Shown in pieces: positions 1 through 5,689 of a DNA stretch of 8,212 nt; position 1 is the first letter of the stretch, and each line of letters opens with the position of its first letter. This stretch comes from Acidobacteriaceae bacterium (GTDB lineage: Bacteria; Acidobacteriota; Terriglobia; Terriglobales; Acidobacteriaceae), in the NCBI GenBank assembly GCA_030040175.1, contig JASHUF010000373.1:1-8212 (forward strand), given 5' to 3'. The notes under the pieces are model-generated. The model searched no databases. It was not told the origin of the DNA and was given only the letters and a program-made list of their open reading frames with translations. Made by a program: the position numbers and the translations under genes.

Positions 1-339
1 GCCGTAGCAGTCGTGCTCGCTTTCCGTGCGCAGCATAAAGCCGTTCAGGCCGCCGGGCTGGCGGATGGTGGAAAAACGGTCCGAGCGGCCGGTAAGCAGC
101 TTATGCACGTAAGCCTGATGGCTTACGTCGAAGAGAATTTTGTCCGTAGGCGTTGTGAAAACGGCGTGCAGGGCCAGGGTGAGCTCGACCACGCCGAGAT
201 TGGGACCGAGATGCCCGCCCGTCTTCGAAAGGGTTTGGATCAGGCAGGCGCGAATCTCTTCGGCGAGTTCGGCCATCTGCCCGGAGTTCAGGCGCTTCAG
301 GTCGGCGGGCGAGTGGATGGTCTCCAGAAGTGTCCCCAT
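1..339 (-). CDS. dxs: 1-deoxy-D-xylulose-5-phosphate synthase, N-terminal part (cut by window edge)
   Basis: The first 113 residues of Dxs, the thiamine-diphosphate enzyme that condenses pyruvate with glyceraldehyde 3-phosphate to give DXP, the first step of the MEP isoprenoid pathway (cytoplasmic). Seen in the sequence: the N-terminal [14 protein letters not shown] block typical of Dxs; the segment [20 protein letters not shown] at residues 38-57, with His43 matching the conserved TPP-site His (E. coli His49); and [16 protein letters not shown] at 70-85, with His74 matching E. coli His80. Here the motif reads VSHQ rather than the VGHQ of E. coli Dxs. The visible part ends at a conserved SEHDCYG, just before the GH(A/S)-type TPP loop that should follow outside the window. 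The ATG at 339 fits the family start and has a purine-rich Shine-Dalgarno (GGGGGAAGGA) about 5 nt upstream. The gene diverges from the SnoaL-like gene at 621. A Dxs-like paralogue cannot be excluded from the N-terminus alone. Confidence 0.93.
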   Translation of the reverse strand, partial: MGTLLETIHSPADLKRLNSGQMAELAEEIRACLIQTLSKTGGHLGPNLGVVELTLALHAVFTTPTDKILFDVSHQAYVHKLLTGRSDRFSTIRQPGGLNGFMLRTESEHDCYG

Positions 340-350
340 GGATTTCCTTC

Positions 351-410
351 CCCCGGAAGTCCGGGGCGAGAGCCTCGGCCGAGAGGCTCCTCTTCCGGGA
401 GCCGTTCCCG
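351..410 (-). promoter_or_regulatory. Three consecutive inverted repeats in the dxs 5' leader
   Basis: Three perfect inverted repeats stand in a row just upstream of dxs. The first is CCCCGG-AAGT-CCGGGG (351-366, 6-bp stem, 4-nt loop). The second is GAGCCTC-6 nt-GAGGCTC (370-376 / 383-389, 7-bp stem). The third is CGGGA-GCCGT-TCCCG (396-410, 5-bp stem). On the dxs transcript the proximal stem runs directly into the G-rich Shine-Dalgarno, so it could limit ribosome access. A role in regulating dxs is inference; the repeats themselves are seen. Confidence 0.4.
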
Positions 411-414
411 TTCC

Positions 415-420
415 AGTATA
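415..420 (-). promoter_or_regulatory. Possible -10 hexamer (TATACT) for dxs
   Basis: The minus strand reads TATACT, five of six matches to the sigma70 -10 consensus, about 75 nt upstream of the dxs start codon. I find no convincing -35 box 16-18 bp further upstream, so the call is weak. If real, transcription would start near 408 and all or most of the three-hairpin leader would be transcribed. Confidence 0.22.
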
Positions 421-511
421 CCTGTTGGGCAAATTGCGGTCCGGATTGATTGGACGGACGCGCGACGTGCGGATTCGTGTACGGAATGGCTCGGAATGGG
501 CGCACCGCTCT

Positions 512-555
512 CCCACCCTGTTTCGCCTGTGCCCGCGACGGCGGAAAAGGGTGGG
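512..555. repeat. Strong imperfect palindrome, REP-like candidate
   Basis: The left arm CCCACCCTGTTTCGCC (512-527) pairs with GGCGGAAAAGGGTGGG (540-555). That gives a 16-bp stem with 14 Watson-Crick pairs, one G-T wobble and one mismatch, around a 12-nt loop. It lies between the divergent dxs and SnoaL-like genes, where a terminator would not be expected, and it has no U-tract. The G-rich GGGTGGGG arm and position resemble dispersed intergenic palindromes of other bacteria; calling it a repeat family is inference from one copy. Confidence 0.4.
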
Positions 556-620
556 GCAACGGCGAGAGATACGGCAGGTTGTAGGATGGGCGCATACGCC
601 TTGTTGGCGGGAGTGGAAAC

Positions 621-1184
621 ATGCGTGGGAGTTTGGGTGCGATTGTGGTGCTTGCGGGATTTTTGGGCGCTCAAGCCGGCGCGGCGCGGGCGCAGCTGGG
701 TTTTCCCGGCGGCAGCGGGACGGAGCCGGCGGCGCCCAATCCGCTCACCGATACGACGGTGAATCCGGGCAAGATGCTGCTCTTCGATCTCGAAGCAAAG
801 ATGCAGAAAGACGTGGCCGAAAAAGGCGGGCCGGGATTGGCGGAGTGGTTTGCGCCCGACGGAGTGCTCCTGGGCAACGGGGCCGCGCCGGTGATCGGCA
901 AAGTGGCGATCGAGAAGTTCGCCAGCTGGTCGCCCAAGGATTATCAACTCACGTGGACGCCGACCGACGCCGTGATGAGCCCCGCCGGCGACATGGGCTA
1001 CACGTGGAGCCACTACGAGGGGCACAGCAAGGACGCGAACGGCAATCCCGTGATCACGAGCGGGCGGTTCATCACCATCTGGCGCAAGCAGCCGGACGGA
1101 AGCTGGAAGGTGGCGCTCGATGCCGGCGCTAACGAGCCGGCGGAAGCGGGGGATTGCTGCAAGCTGCCGGTGGGCTCGCATTAA
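621..1184 (+). CDS. Secreted SnoaL/DUF4440-like (NTF2-fold) protein
   Basis: A 187-residue protein. Residues 1-24 form a signal peptide: Arg2, a hydrophobic core ([10 protein letters not shown]) and an AARA cleavage site before Gln25. It should therefore be exported to the periplasm or outside. A short Gly/Pro-rich linker precedes a domain of about residues 50-165 that fits the SnoaL-like/DUF4440 branch of the NTF2 fold: an N-terminal helix ([16 protein letters not shown]), a [15 protein letters not shown] strand region, GKVAIEKF, and paired strands ending in [19 protein letters not shown]. The [10 protein letters not shown] pattern is the most recognisable element. Such domains bind small hydrophobic ligands or act as isomerases or cyclases, but many secreted ones have no known substrate, and no catalytic residue can be assigned here. 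The tail has two adjacent Cys (GDCCKL). The ATG at 621 follows a weak GGGAG. The gene appears monocistronic. Confidence 0.8.
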   Translation: MRGSLGAIVVLAGFLGAQAGAARAQLGFPGGSGTEPAAPNPLTDTTVNPGKMLLFDLEAKMQKDVAEKGGPGLAEWFAPDGVLLGNGAAPVIGKVAIEKFASWSPKDYQLTWTPTDAVMSPAGDMGYTWSHYEGHSKDANGNPVITSGRFITIWRKQPDGSWKVALDAGANEPAEAGDCCKLPVGSH

Positions 1185-1284
1185 CTGCGCTGCGCCAGCC
1201 AGGAGGGCGTGGGCTCTCGAACCGGCTGCAAAAATGGTTTTGTAAAAGGGACGGCTTAGCCGGGCCGCACGGACCCTAGAGTTC

Positions 1285-1312
1285 TCTCTCATGGAGAATC
1301 TCTCATGGAAAA
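1285..1312 (+). repeat. Tandem duplication of a 14-bp unit containing an ATG
   Basis: TCTCTCATGGAGAA (1285-1298) is followed immediately by TCTCTCATGGAAAA (1299-1312), with 13 of 14 positions identical. The unit contains ATG, so the duplication creates two start codons 14 nt apart, in different frames. The GGAG of the first copy lies 8 nt before the ATG of the second copy, an ideal Shine-Dalgarno spacing. Confidence 0.75.
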
Positions 1313-1439
1313 TCTGCGCGCACCATTCCTCTCGCGGCCTGCGCCCTGCAGGCTGGCGGCTGCTTCTCTCTTGCTTTGTCTGCACGCCGCGCGCGCGCGC
1401 AGTGAAACTTGCGTGAACGGCGCTGCGCATGCGCCGTGA
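1305..1439 (+). CDS. Possible 44-residue small protein with signal-like hydrophobic segment
   Basis: ATG at 1305, stop TGA at 1437-1439. It has a well-placed GGAG (1293-1296, 8-nt spacing) supplied by the tandem repeat. The product has basic residues, then a hydrophobic stretch LAAASLLLCLHAARARS (residues about 18-34) that resembles a signal peptide or single membrane segment, and a short Cys-containing tail (ETCVNGAAHAP). It ends 57 nt before the KimA-like start, so it could be a leader peptide or a remnant of a secreted protein. The region's high G+C and its CG run can produce such frames by chance. I do not recognise it, and the case rests only on the ribosome site and the hydrophobic profile. 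Confidence 0.22.
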   Translation: MENLRAPFLSRPAPCRLAAASLLLCLHAARARSETCVNGAAHAP

Positions 1440-1496
1440 GACAATGCCTTCGACGGCCTGCTCCGCATGGAATGCCACGCCGTCGAGCGACCTTCC

Positions 1497-3374
1497 ATGT
1501 CTTTTCCCAAGAATGCATTGAATCTGCTCTTTGGCAGGCCGCTGGCCACCAGCGAAGAGCGCGCCGAGTGCATCGGTCCGTTGGCCGGGATCCCGGTCTT
1601 CGGGCTGGACGCGCTGAGCTCGGCGGCGTACGGGCCTGAGGCGGCGCTGACGCTGCTGATCCCGCTGGGATTGCTGGGCGTGCGATACATCCTGCCGGTG
1701 AGCACGGCCATCGTGATTCTGCTCATCATCGTGTACTTCAGCTACCGGCAGACCATCGAGGCCTACCCGCGCGGCGGGGGCTCCTACACCGTGGCCAGCC
1801 AGAACCTGGGCGAGGGCGCGGGATTGCTGGCGGCTTCCGCGCTGATGATCGACTACATCTTGAACGCTGCGGTCGGCATCTCGGCAGGGGTGGGGGCGCT
1901 GATCTCCGCCGTGCCCAGCCTGCAGCCGCACATACTTGCGCTGTGCCTGATCGTGCTGGCGATCCTGACCATCGTCAATATGCGCGGCGTGCACGACACC
2001 GGCGCCGTGTTCATGATTCCCACCTATCTGTTCACGGGCACGCTGCTGATTGTGATCGCGGTGGGAGGTTGGCAGACGGTGCACGCGCAAGGGCATCCCG
2101 TGCCGGTCACGCCCATGCCCGCAGTTCCGCCCATGGCCGCGGCGGTGAGCTGGTGGCTGCTGCTGAAGGTGTTCTCTTCGGGCTGCACGGCCATGACCGG
2201 CGTGGAGGCGGTGAGCAACGGCGTGATGGCCTTTCGCGAGCCCACGCGCAAGAACGCCAAGACGACCCTGACCATCATCATCGCGCTCCTGGCCGTTCTG
2301 CTGCTGGGCATTGCCTGGCTCTGCCGCGCCTACGCGATTGCCGCGACGGATCCAGGCGGCGCCGGATACGAGAGCGTGCTTTCCATGCTCACGCGGGCGG
2401 TGATGGGCCGCGGGTGGTTCTATTACCTGACCATCGCCTCGGTGCTGCTGGTGCTGGCGCTCTCAGCCAACACCTCGTTTGCCGATTTTCCGCGCCTGAC
2501 GCGGGCGATCGCGACTGACGGGTATATGCCGCGGATTTTTCTTCTGCGCGGCCGGCGGCTGCTTTACTCGTGGGGCATCTACGTGCTGGTGGCGCTCACG
2601 GCGGTGCTGCTGATTCTTTTCGGCGGGGTGACGGACCGGCTGATTCCGCTCTTCGCCATCGGCGCATTTCTGGCCTTTACCCTCTCGCAGGCAGGGATGG
2701 TGATGCACTGGAAGCGGCAAGGCGGCGCTTCGCTGCGCATGGCGGTGAACGGTCTGGGGGCGACGGCCACCGGGATTACCACGCTGGTGGTGCTGGTGAC
2801 GAAGTTTGTGGCGGGGGCATGGATCACGGCGCTGCTGGTGGTGGCGATGATCCTGTTCATGCGCGCCGTCAACCGGCATTACGTCCGCGTGAATAAGGAG
2901 ATCGATCTCGACCGGCCGTTTGCGCCTGCCGCGCCCCGCGAGCCCATCGTGGTGGTGCCCATCGATCGCTGGAGCCGCATCAGCGAGAAGGCGCTGTCGT
3001 TCGCGCTGTCGCTGTCGTCCGACATCCGTTGCGTCCATGTGCAGACCAGCGACGATCCCGATCCGTTTTGCGACGCGTGGGACAAGGATATTGTTGCGCC
3101 GCTCCAGCAGGCAGGCAGGTCGATTCCCAAGCTGGTGACGCTGAAGTCGCCGTATCGCTACATTCTTTACCCCATCCTGGACTACGTGCTGGGCGTGGAG
3201 AAGGAAACCGAGGCGTGCAAGGTGTGCGTGCTCATTCCGGAACTGGTGGTGCGCCATTGGTGGGAGGGGATGCTGCACAATCGCCGTTCCGACCTGCTGA
3301 AGGTGATGCTGCTGCTGCGCGGCAACCGGCGCATCATTGTGATCAATATTCCGTGGTACCTGGATGAGGGGTGA
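1497..3374 (+). CDS. KimA-like APC-superfamily transporter with C-terminal cytosolic domain
   Basis: A 625-residue inner-membrane protein close in length and layout to Bacillus subtilis KimA (607 residues), a c-di-AMP-regulated proton/potassium symporter of the APC superfamily. About 12 membrane segments span residues 25-455, followed by a soluble domain (about 480-625, from EPIVVVPIDRW to VINIPWYL) like the USP-type domain of KimA. Matching motifs in order: DALSSAAYG (38-46), SYRQTIEAYPRGGGSY (82-97), DYILNAAVGISAG (119-131), FSSGCTAMTGVEAVSN (226-241), FADFPRL, DGYMPR, LIPLFAIGAFLAFTLSQAGM. Asp38 and Tyr45 align with KimA Asp36 and Tyr43, and Thr234/Glu237 with Thr230/Glu233. Two other KimA potassium-site positions differ: Thr121 is Asn123 and Ser125 is Gly127 here. 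Potassium transport is therefore inferred, not shown, and an amino-acid substrate remains possible. The ATG at 1497 gives the family-like N-terminus MSFPKNALNLLFGRPL; the in-frame ATG at 1467 adds 10 residues. Neither start has a good Shine-Dalgarno. Confidence 0.85.
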   Translation: MSFPKNALNLLFGRPLATSEERAECIGPLAGIPVFGLDALSSAAYGPEAALTLLIPLGLLGVRYILPVSTAIVILLIIVYFSYRQTIEAYPRGGGSYTVASQNLGEGAGLLAASALMIDYILNAAVGISAGVGALISAVPSLQPHILALCLIVLAILTIVNMRGVHDTGAVFMIPTYLFTGTLLIVIAVGGWQTVHAQGHPVPVTPMPAVPPMAAAVSWWLLLKVFSSGCTAMTGVEAVSNGVMAFREPTRKNAKTTLTIIIALLAVLLLGIAWLCRAYAIAATDPGGAGYESVLSMLTRAVMGRGWFYYLTIASVLLVLALSANTSFADFPRLTRAIATDGYMPRIFLLRGRRLLYSWGIYVLVALTAVLLILFGGVTDRLIPLFAIGAFLAFTLSQAGMVMHWKRQGGASLRMAVNGLGATATGITTLVVLVTKFVAGAWITALLVVAMILFMRAVNRHYVRVNKEIDLDRPFAPAAPREPIVVVPIDRWSRISEKALSFALSLSSDIRCVHVQTSDDPDPFCDAWDKDIVAPLQQAGRSIPKLVTLKSPYRYILYPILDYVLGVEKETEACKVCVLIPELVVRHWWEGMLHNRRSDLLKVMLLLRGNRRIIVINIPWYLDEG

Positions 3375-3420
3375 GGGCCGGGCGGAGCTGGGCGGAGTCA
3401 GCCAAACGGCGCGGCGGCCC

Positions 3421-3447
3421 GGCGCGCGCGGAAAAAGGCGCGCGCGG
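3421..3447. repeat. Duplicated 11-bp GC block flanking A5
   Basis: GGCGCGCGCGG occurs at 3421-3431 and again at 3437-3447, separated exactly by AAAAA. Because the block is nearly self-complementary, the two copies can also pair as a GC-only stem around the A-rich loop. It sits 47 nt after the transporter stop. It could act as a bidirectional transcription barrier, but it lacks a U-tract. Confidence 0.5.
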
Positions 3448-3607
3448 CTGCTTTCCTCCGCACGGCACGAGCCGTCACAGTGAAAGACGAAGCGGACAGC
3501 GTGGCGGGCACGCCGGCTCCGCGGCGCATCCGGCTTGCGCGCCCCGGTTCCGGTGCAGGCGCGGGAATCGGGCGGGCTTCATAGAAACAGGGGGAAGAGG
3601 ATAGTCT

Positions 3608-3700
3608 ATGGGAAGCATCGCTGCAATGATGGGCGCCTGCCCTGCGAGGAGGCACGCAGGCTGCAGGCGGAAACGAGCAAGGCAATCGAGGAGAGTTTGA
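3608..3700 (+). CDS. Possible 30-residue leader peptide overlapping the barrel gene start
   Basis: ATG at 3608 with a good purine-rich ribosome site (GGGGGAAGAGGA, about 6 nt upstream), ending at TGA 3698-3700. The stop overlaps a TTG at 3697-3699 that is in frame with the barrel gene (TTGA, ATGA-style overlap), which would permit translational coupling. The peptide (starting MGSIAAMMGACPARR) is Arg-rich at its C-terminus and matches nothing I know. A chance ORF in a leader is a real alternative. Confidence 0.2.
   Translation: MGSIAAMMGACPARRHAGCRRKRARQSRRV
3635..3668 (+). promoter_or_regulatory. Bulged leader hairpin with AGGAGG in its loop
   Basis: GCCTGC (3635-3640) pairs with GCAGGC (3663-3668), and CCTGCG (3641-3646) pairs with CGCAGG (3655-3660). 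This gives 12 base pairs with a 2-nt bulge (3661-3662) and an 8-nt loop, AGGAGGCA, that displays a perfect Shine-Dalgarno core. No ATG or GTG stands at normal spacing downstream; a CTG at 3661 is in frame with the barrel gene. The structure lies 35 nt upstream of the proposed TTG start, so control of translation is possible but inferred. Confidence 0.4.
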
Positions 3701-3702
3701 AT

Positions 3703-4368
3703 TTGAAGAGGACGTTGTTTCGTGTGCTTCTGGCCGGAATTCCGGCCGTGCTGATGCCGCTGACCGCGATGAGCCAGGCGGCTCCCGCTGAGGGCCAGCC
3801 GCCGGCCGACCAGACCGCACCCAGTTATCGCTACGAAGCCTATGCGGGCTTTGGCTACTCCAGTCTGAACCAGGTGAACCAGTCGCGTTACGGACTCATG
3901 GGCGTGGACCTGGCGCTTACCCGCGACTGGGGCCGCTTCTTTGGCCTTGCCGGCAAGATAAATTACTATAAGCCCCCTCTGGCGTTGCGAACCACCACTT
4001 CCACCACCAGCTCCGCCAGCGGGACCCCGGTCACGGTAACACTCGGCAACCCCGGCGACCCTTCGATTTATGAAGTACTGGTGTTTCCCGAAATTCATGC
4101 CGACATCTACGGGCCGGTGAGCGGATTTTTTCACGGCGGCATGGGCGTGGAGCACACGGGCGGCGAGGGCGAAACCCCGAGCCTCTCCTTTGCCGGTGGA
4201 TTGGGCGGCGGCTTGACCTGGAACCTGCGGCCGCGCTTCGCCATCCGCGCTTACGGCGACAGGATCGGCGCGTCGTTTTCGCTGAGGAACAACACGCCGC
4301 AGGAGGCCTATTCGCCGCACCGGACCTGGAACGCAAGCGGAACCATCGGGCTGGTGTACAGGTTCTGA
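3703..4368 (+). CDS. Predicted outer-membrane beta-barrel protein
   Basis: A 221-residue exported protein. The N-terminus (LKRTLFRVLLAGIPAVLMPL) is a signal peptide, with a likely cleavage after SQA at about residue 26. The mature part shows alternating aromatic/hydrophobic strands rich in Gly and Tyr: YRYEAYAGFGYSS, GLMGVDLALTRDWG, FFGLAGKINYY, YEVLVFPEIHADIYGPV, SFAGGLGGGLTWNLR, FAIRAYGDRIGASF. It ends in NASGTIGLVYRF with the C-terminal Phe that marks outer-membrane barrels for Bam insertion. It fits small 8-stranded OmpA-like/opacity-type barrels, and a Thr/Ser-rich loop lies in the middle. The specific role is unknown. The start is uncertain: TTG at 3703 follows AGGAG by about 9 nt and gives a textbook signal peptide. 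TTG 3697 is too close to the AGGAG, and the in-frame ATG at 3535 would add 56 implausible residues. A terminator follows directly. Confidence 0.75.
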   Translation: MKRTLFRVLLAGIPAVLMPLTAMSQAAPAEGQPPADQTAPSYRYEAYAGFGYSSLNQVNQSRYGLMGVDLALTRDWGRFFGLAGKINYYKPPLALRTTTSTTSSASGTPVTVTLGNPGDPSIYEVLVFPEIHADIYGPVSGFFHGGMGVEHTGGEGETPSLSFAGGLGGGLTWNLRPRFAIRAYGDRIGASFSLRNNTPQEAYSPHRTWNASGTIGLVYRF

Positions 4369-4393
4369 GCGCGGACCGGATTCAAGCGATCGA

Positions 4394-4422
4394 GGCGGGC
4401 GCTCAGGGCTCCCGCCGTTTTT
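4394..4422 (+). terminator. Rho-independent terminator after the barrel gene
   Basis: GGCGGG (4394-4399) pairs with CCCGCC (4411-4416) around an 11-nt loop that can pair further, followed by GTTTTT (4417-4422). It sits 25 nt after the barrel stop codon, as expected for an intrinsic terminator, and separates that gene from the glycosyltransferase gene downstream. Confidence 0.75.
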
Positions 4423-4489
4423 GCCTTGGGAATGCGCGCGCCGCCCGGCTCGCGAGGTTGCGCCCAAGCGCAGCCGTGGGCGCAGGTAT

Positions 4490-4505
4490 GATCGAGGGAG
4501 CGATC
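4490..4505. repeat. Short inverted repeat GATCG-N6-CGATC upstream of the GT87 gene
   Basis: GATCG (4490-4494) and CGATC (4501-4505) flank AGGGAG, 33 nt upstream of the proposed GTG start. A TATGAT hexamer (4487-4492) overlaps the left arm and could be a -10 box, though no -35 at the right distance is convincing. A protein-binding site or promoter here is speculative. Confidence 0.25.
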
Positions 4506-4537
4506 GGATTGGATCTTCTGTCTTCGGGAGCCGGGGA

Positions 4538-5689
4538 GTGAGGAAACAACTGCGCGTTTTCGCGGCGGGCTGCATCATTGCGGCCGGAGCCTGTCTGGTA
4601 ACGCTCGTCTACGCCGTCACCCTCACGGACAAGAATGCCACCGAGCGGGATTTCATCCAGTACTGGGCGGCCGAACAGCAGCTCGCGCACGGAGCCAACC
4701 CCTACGACGTGGGCGCGATCTATCGCCTCGAGCGGTCGCGGGGCATGGCAGAGGATTTTCCCAAGGTCACGCTGAGCCCGCCGGTCGCCTTCTTTCTCGC
4801 CGTTCCGCTCGGCTATGTCAGCGCCAAGACGGGACTGGTGCTGTGGCTGCTGCTGATGCTCGGCTGCGCCGCGCTGGCCATGGTGCTTTTGTGGCTGCTG
4901 CACGGGCGCCCGGGCAGCCGCTGGCACGTTCTGGTGTTCGGATTTCCACCCACGCTCGCCTGCCTGATGGCGGGCCAGCTTGGCATTTTCTTTCTGCTGG
5001 AGGTGACAGCGTTTCTTTACTGGCGCCGCACGCGGCCATGGCTTGCGGGCGCGGCCCTGGTGCTGTGCGCGCTGAAGCCGCACCTGTTTCTGCCGGCGCT
5101 GTTCGTGCTGCTGCTCGAGTCCGCGGTGCGGAGAGATTTTCGCGCGCCGGGCGGGCTGGTTGCGGCGCTCGCGGTCTGCTGCGGGCTGACGCTTGGAATG
5201 GACCGGCAGATCTGGACGCAGTACGGAGAGATGCTGCGCTCGGCGCGGCTGATGGACGTGTTTATTCCCACGGTGAGCGTAGGTCTCCGCTTTGCGGTGG
5301 ATCGCGGCGCGCGCTGCATCGAGTTTGTGCCTGAGGCTGCGGCGTGCGCGTGGGCGGCGTGGTTTTACTGGACGCGGCGCGCGCGCTGGGAGTGGACGCG
5401 CGAGGGACTGCTGGTGATTGCCGTCTCCGTGGTGTGCGCGCCGTATGCGTGGTTTACCGATGAAGCGGTGCTGTTTCCCGCGATCCTGGCAGGGATATAC
5501 GCAGCCGAGAAATCCGTGCGCGCGTGGGTGCTGCTGGGGCTCATTGCGGCCGGCTGCCTGGTGGGCGTGTTGCGCGAGATCCAGTTGCCTTCGGCGTTTT
5601 ATCTGTGGACCGCGCCGGCGTGGCTGGGGTGGTATCTGTACGCGATGCGCGAGGGTCAGTCAGCGAGCGCGGCGATCTCAGCCAGTTGA
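4538..5689 (+). CDS. GT87/DUF2029-type polyprenol-linked glycosyltransferase, multi-pass membrane protein
   Basis: A 383-residue integral membrane protein with about nine or ten hydrophobic segments; the first is at residues 5-30 (VFAAGCIIAAGACLVTLVYA). The first extracytoplasmic loop carries DFIQYWAAEQQLAHGANPYD (38-57). This is the DF-YW-N-P-YD signature of the GT87/DUF2029 family (GT-C fold), whose loop-1 Asp (here Asp38) is the presumed catalytic base. LCALKPHLFLPALFVLLL (Lys180-Pro-His182) is a second family hallmark. Known members such as mycobacterial PimE are alpha-mannosyltransferases using polyprenyl-phosphate sugars on the outer face of the inner membrane; the sugar and acceptor here are unknown. 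GTG at 4538 is preferred: GGGGA stands just before it and TM1 then begins at residue 5. The frame stays open upstream to ATG 4421, which would fall in the terminator U-tract. The 3' end overlaps the opposing Uma2 gene by 34 bp. Confidence 0.78.
   Translation: MRKQLRVFAAGCIIAAGACLVTLVYAVTLTDKNATERDFIQYWAAEQQLAHGANPYDVGAIYRLERSRGMAEDFPKVTLSPPVAFFLAVPLGYVSAKTGLVLWLLLMLGCAALAMVLLWLLHGRPGSRWHVLVFGFPPTLACLMAGQLGIFFLLEVTAFLYWRRTRPWLAGAALVLCALKPHLFLPALFVLLLESAVRRDFRAPGGLVAALAVCCGLTLGMDRQIWTQYGEMLRSARLMDVFIPTVSVGLRFAVDRGARCIEFVPEAAACAWAAWFYWTRRARWEWTREGLLVIAVSVVCAPYAWFTDEAVLFPAILAGIYAAEKSVRAWVLLGLIAAGCLVGVLREIQLPSAFYLWTAPAWLGWYLYAMREGQSASAAISAS

Larger units (their letters stand above)
1185..1496. other. 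312-nt gap upstream of the KimA-like gene
   Basis: No strong gene lies here. The stretch holds a short A/T inverted repeat (CAAAA-ATGG-TTTTG near 1228-1241), the 14-bp tandem duplication at 1285-1312, a possible 44-codon ORF (1305-1439) and an alternating CG run near 1386-1401. I looked for the conserved blocks of the ydaO/kimA c-di-AMP riboswitch that controls kimA in Bacillus and do not see them. No convincing sigma70 promoter was found. Confidence 0.5.
3375..3702. other. 328-nt gap between the transporter and barrel genes
   Basis: This stretch is extremely G+C-rich at its start. It holds a duplicated GC block around A5 (3421-3447), a small hairpin ACGGC-ACGA-GCCGT (3462-3475), and a structured leader with a 30-codon ORF next to the barrel gene (3608-3700). 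No established terminator with a U-tract follows the transporter on the plus strand, and no clear sigma70 promoter is visible. A reading frame in phase with the barrel gene runs back to an ATG at 3535, but its translation there is Arg-rich and looks non-coding. Confidence 0.45.

Noticed and set aside
140..1132. 330-codon plus-strand open frame overlapping dxs and the SnoaL-like gene
   Set aside because: Its translation is Arg-rich without recognisable domains, and it runs antisense through conserved Dxs sequence.
1185..1496. ydaO/kimA-type c-di-AMP riboswitch ahead of the KimA-like gene
   Set aside because: I looked for it because Bacillus kimA has one, but the conserved GC-rich blocks and their order are not present.
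297..2096. 599-codon open frame on the minus strand across the SnoaL-like and transporter genes
   Set aside because: Its translation is Arg/His/Gln-rich low-complexity typical of the antisense of GC-rich genes, with no domain. The plus-strand genes it covers have clear family motifs.
3475..4578. 367-codon minus-strand open frame opposite the barrel gene
   Set aside because: Arg/Gly-rich shadow without motifs. It crosses a plus-strand terminator and the signal-peptide-bearing barrel gene.
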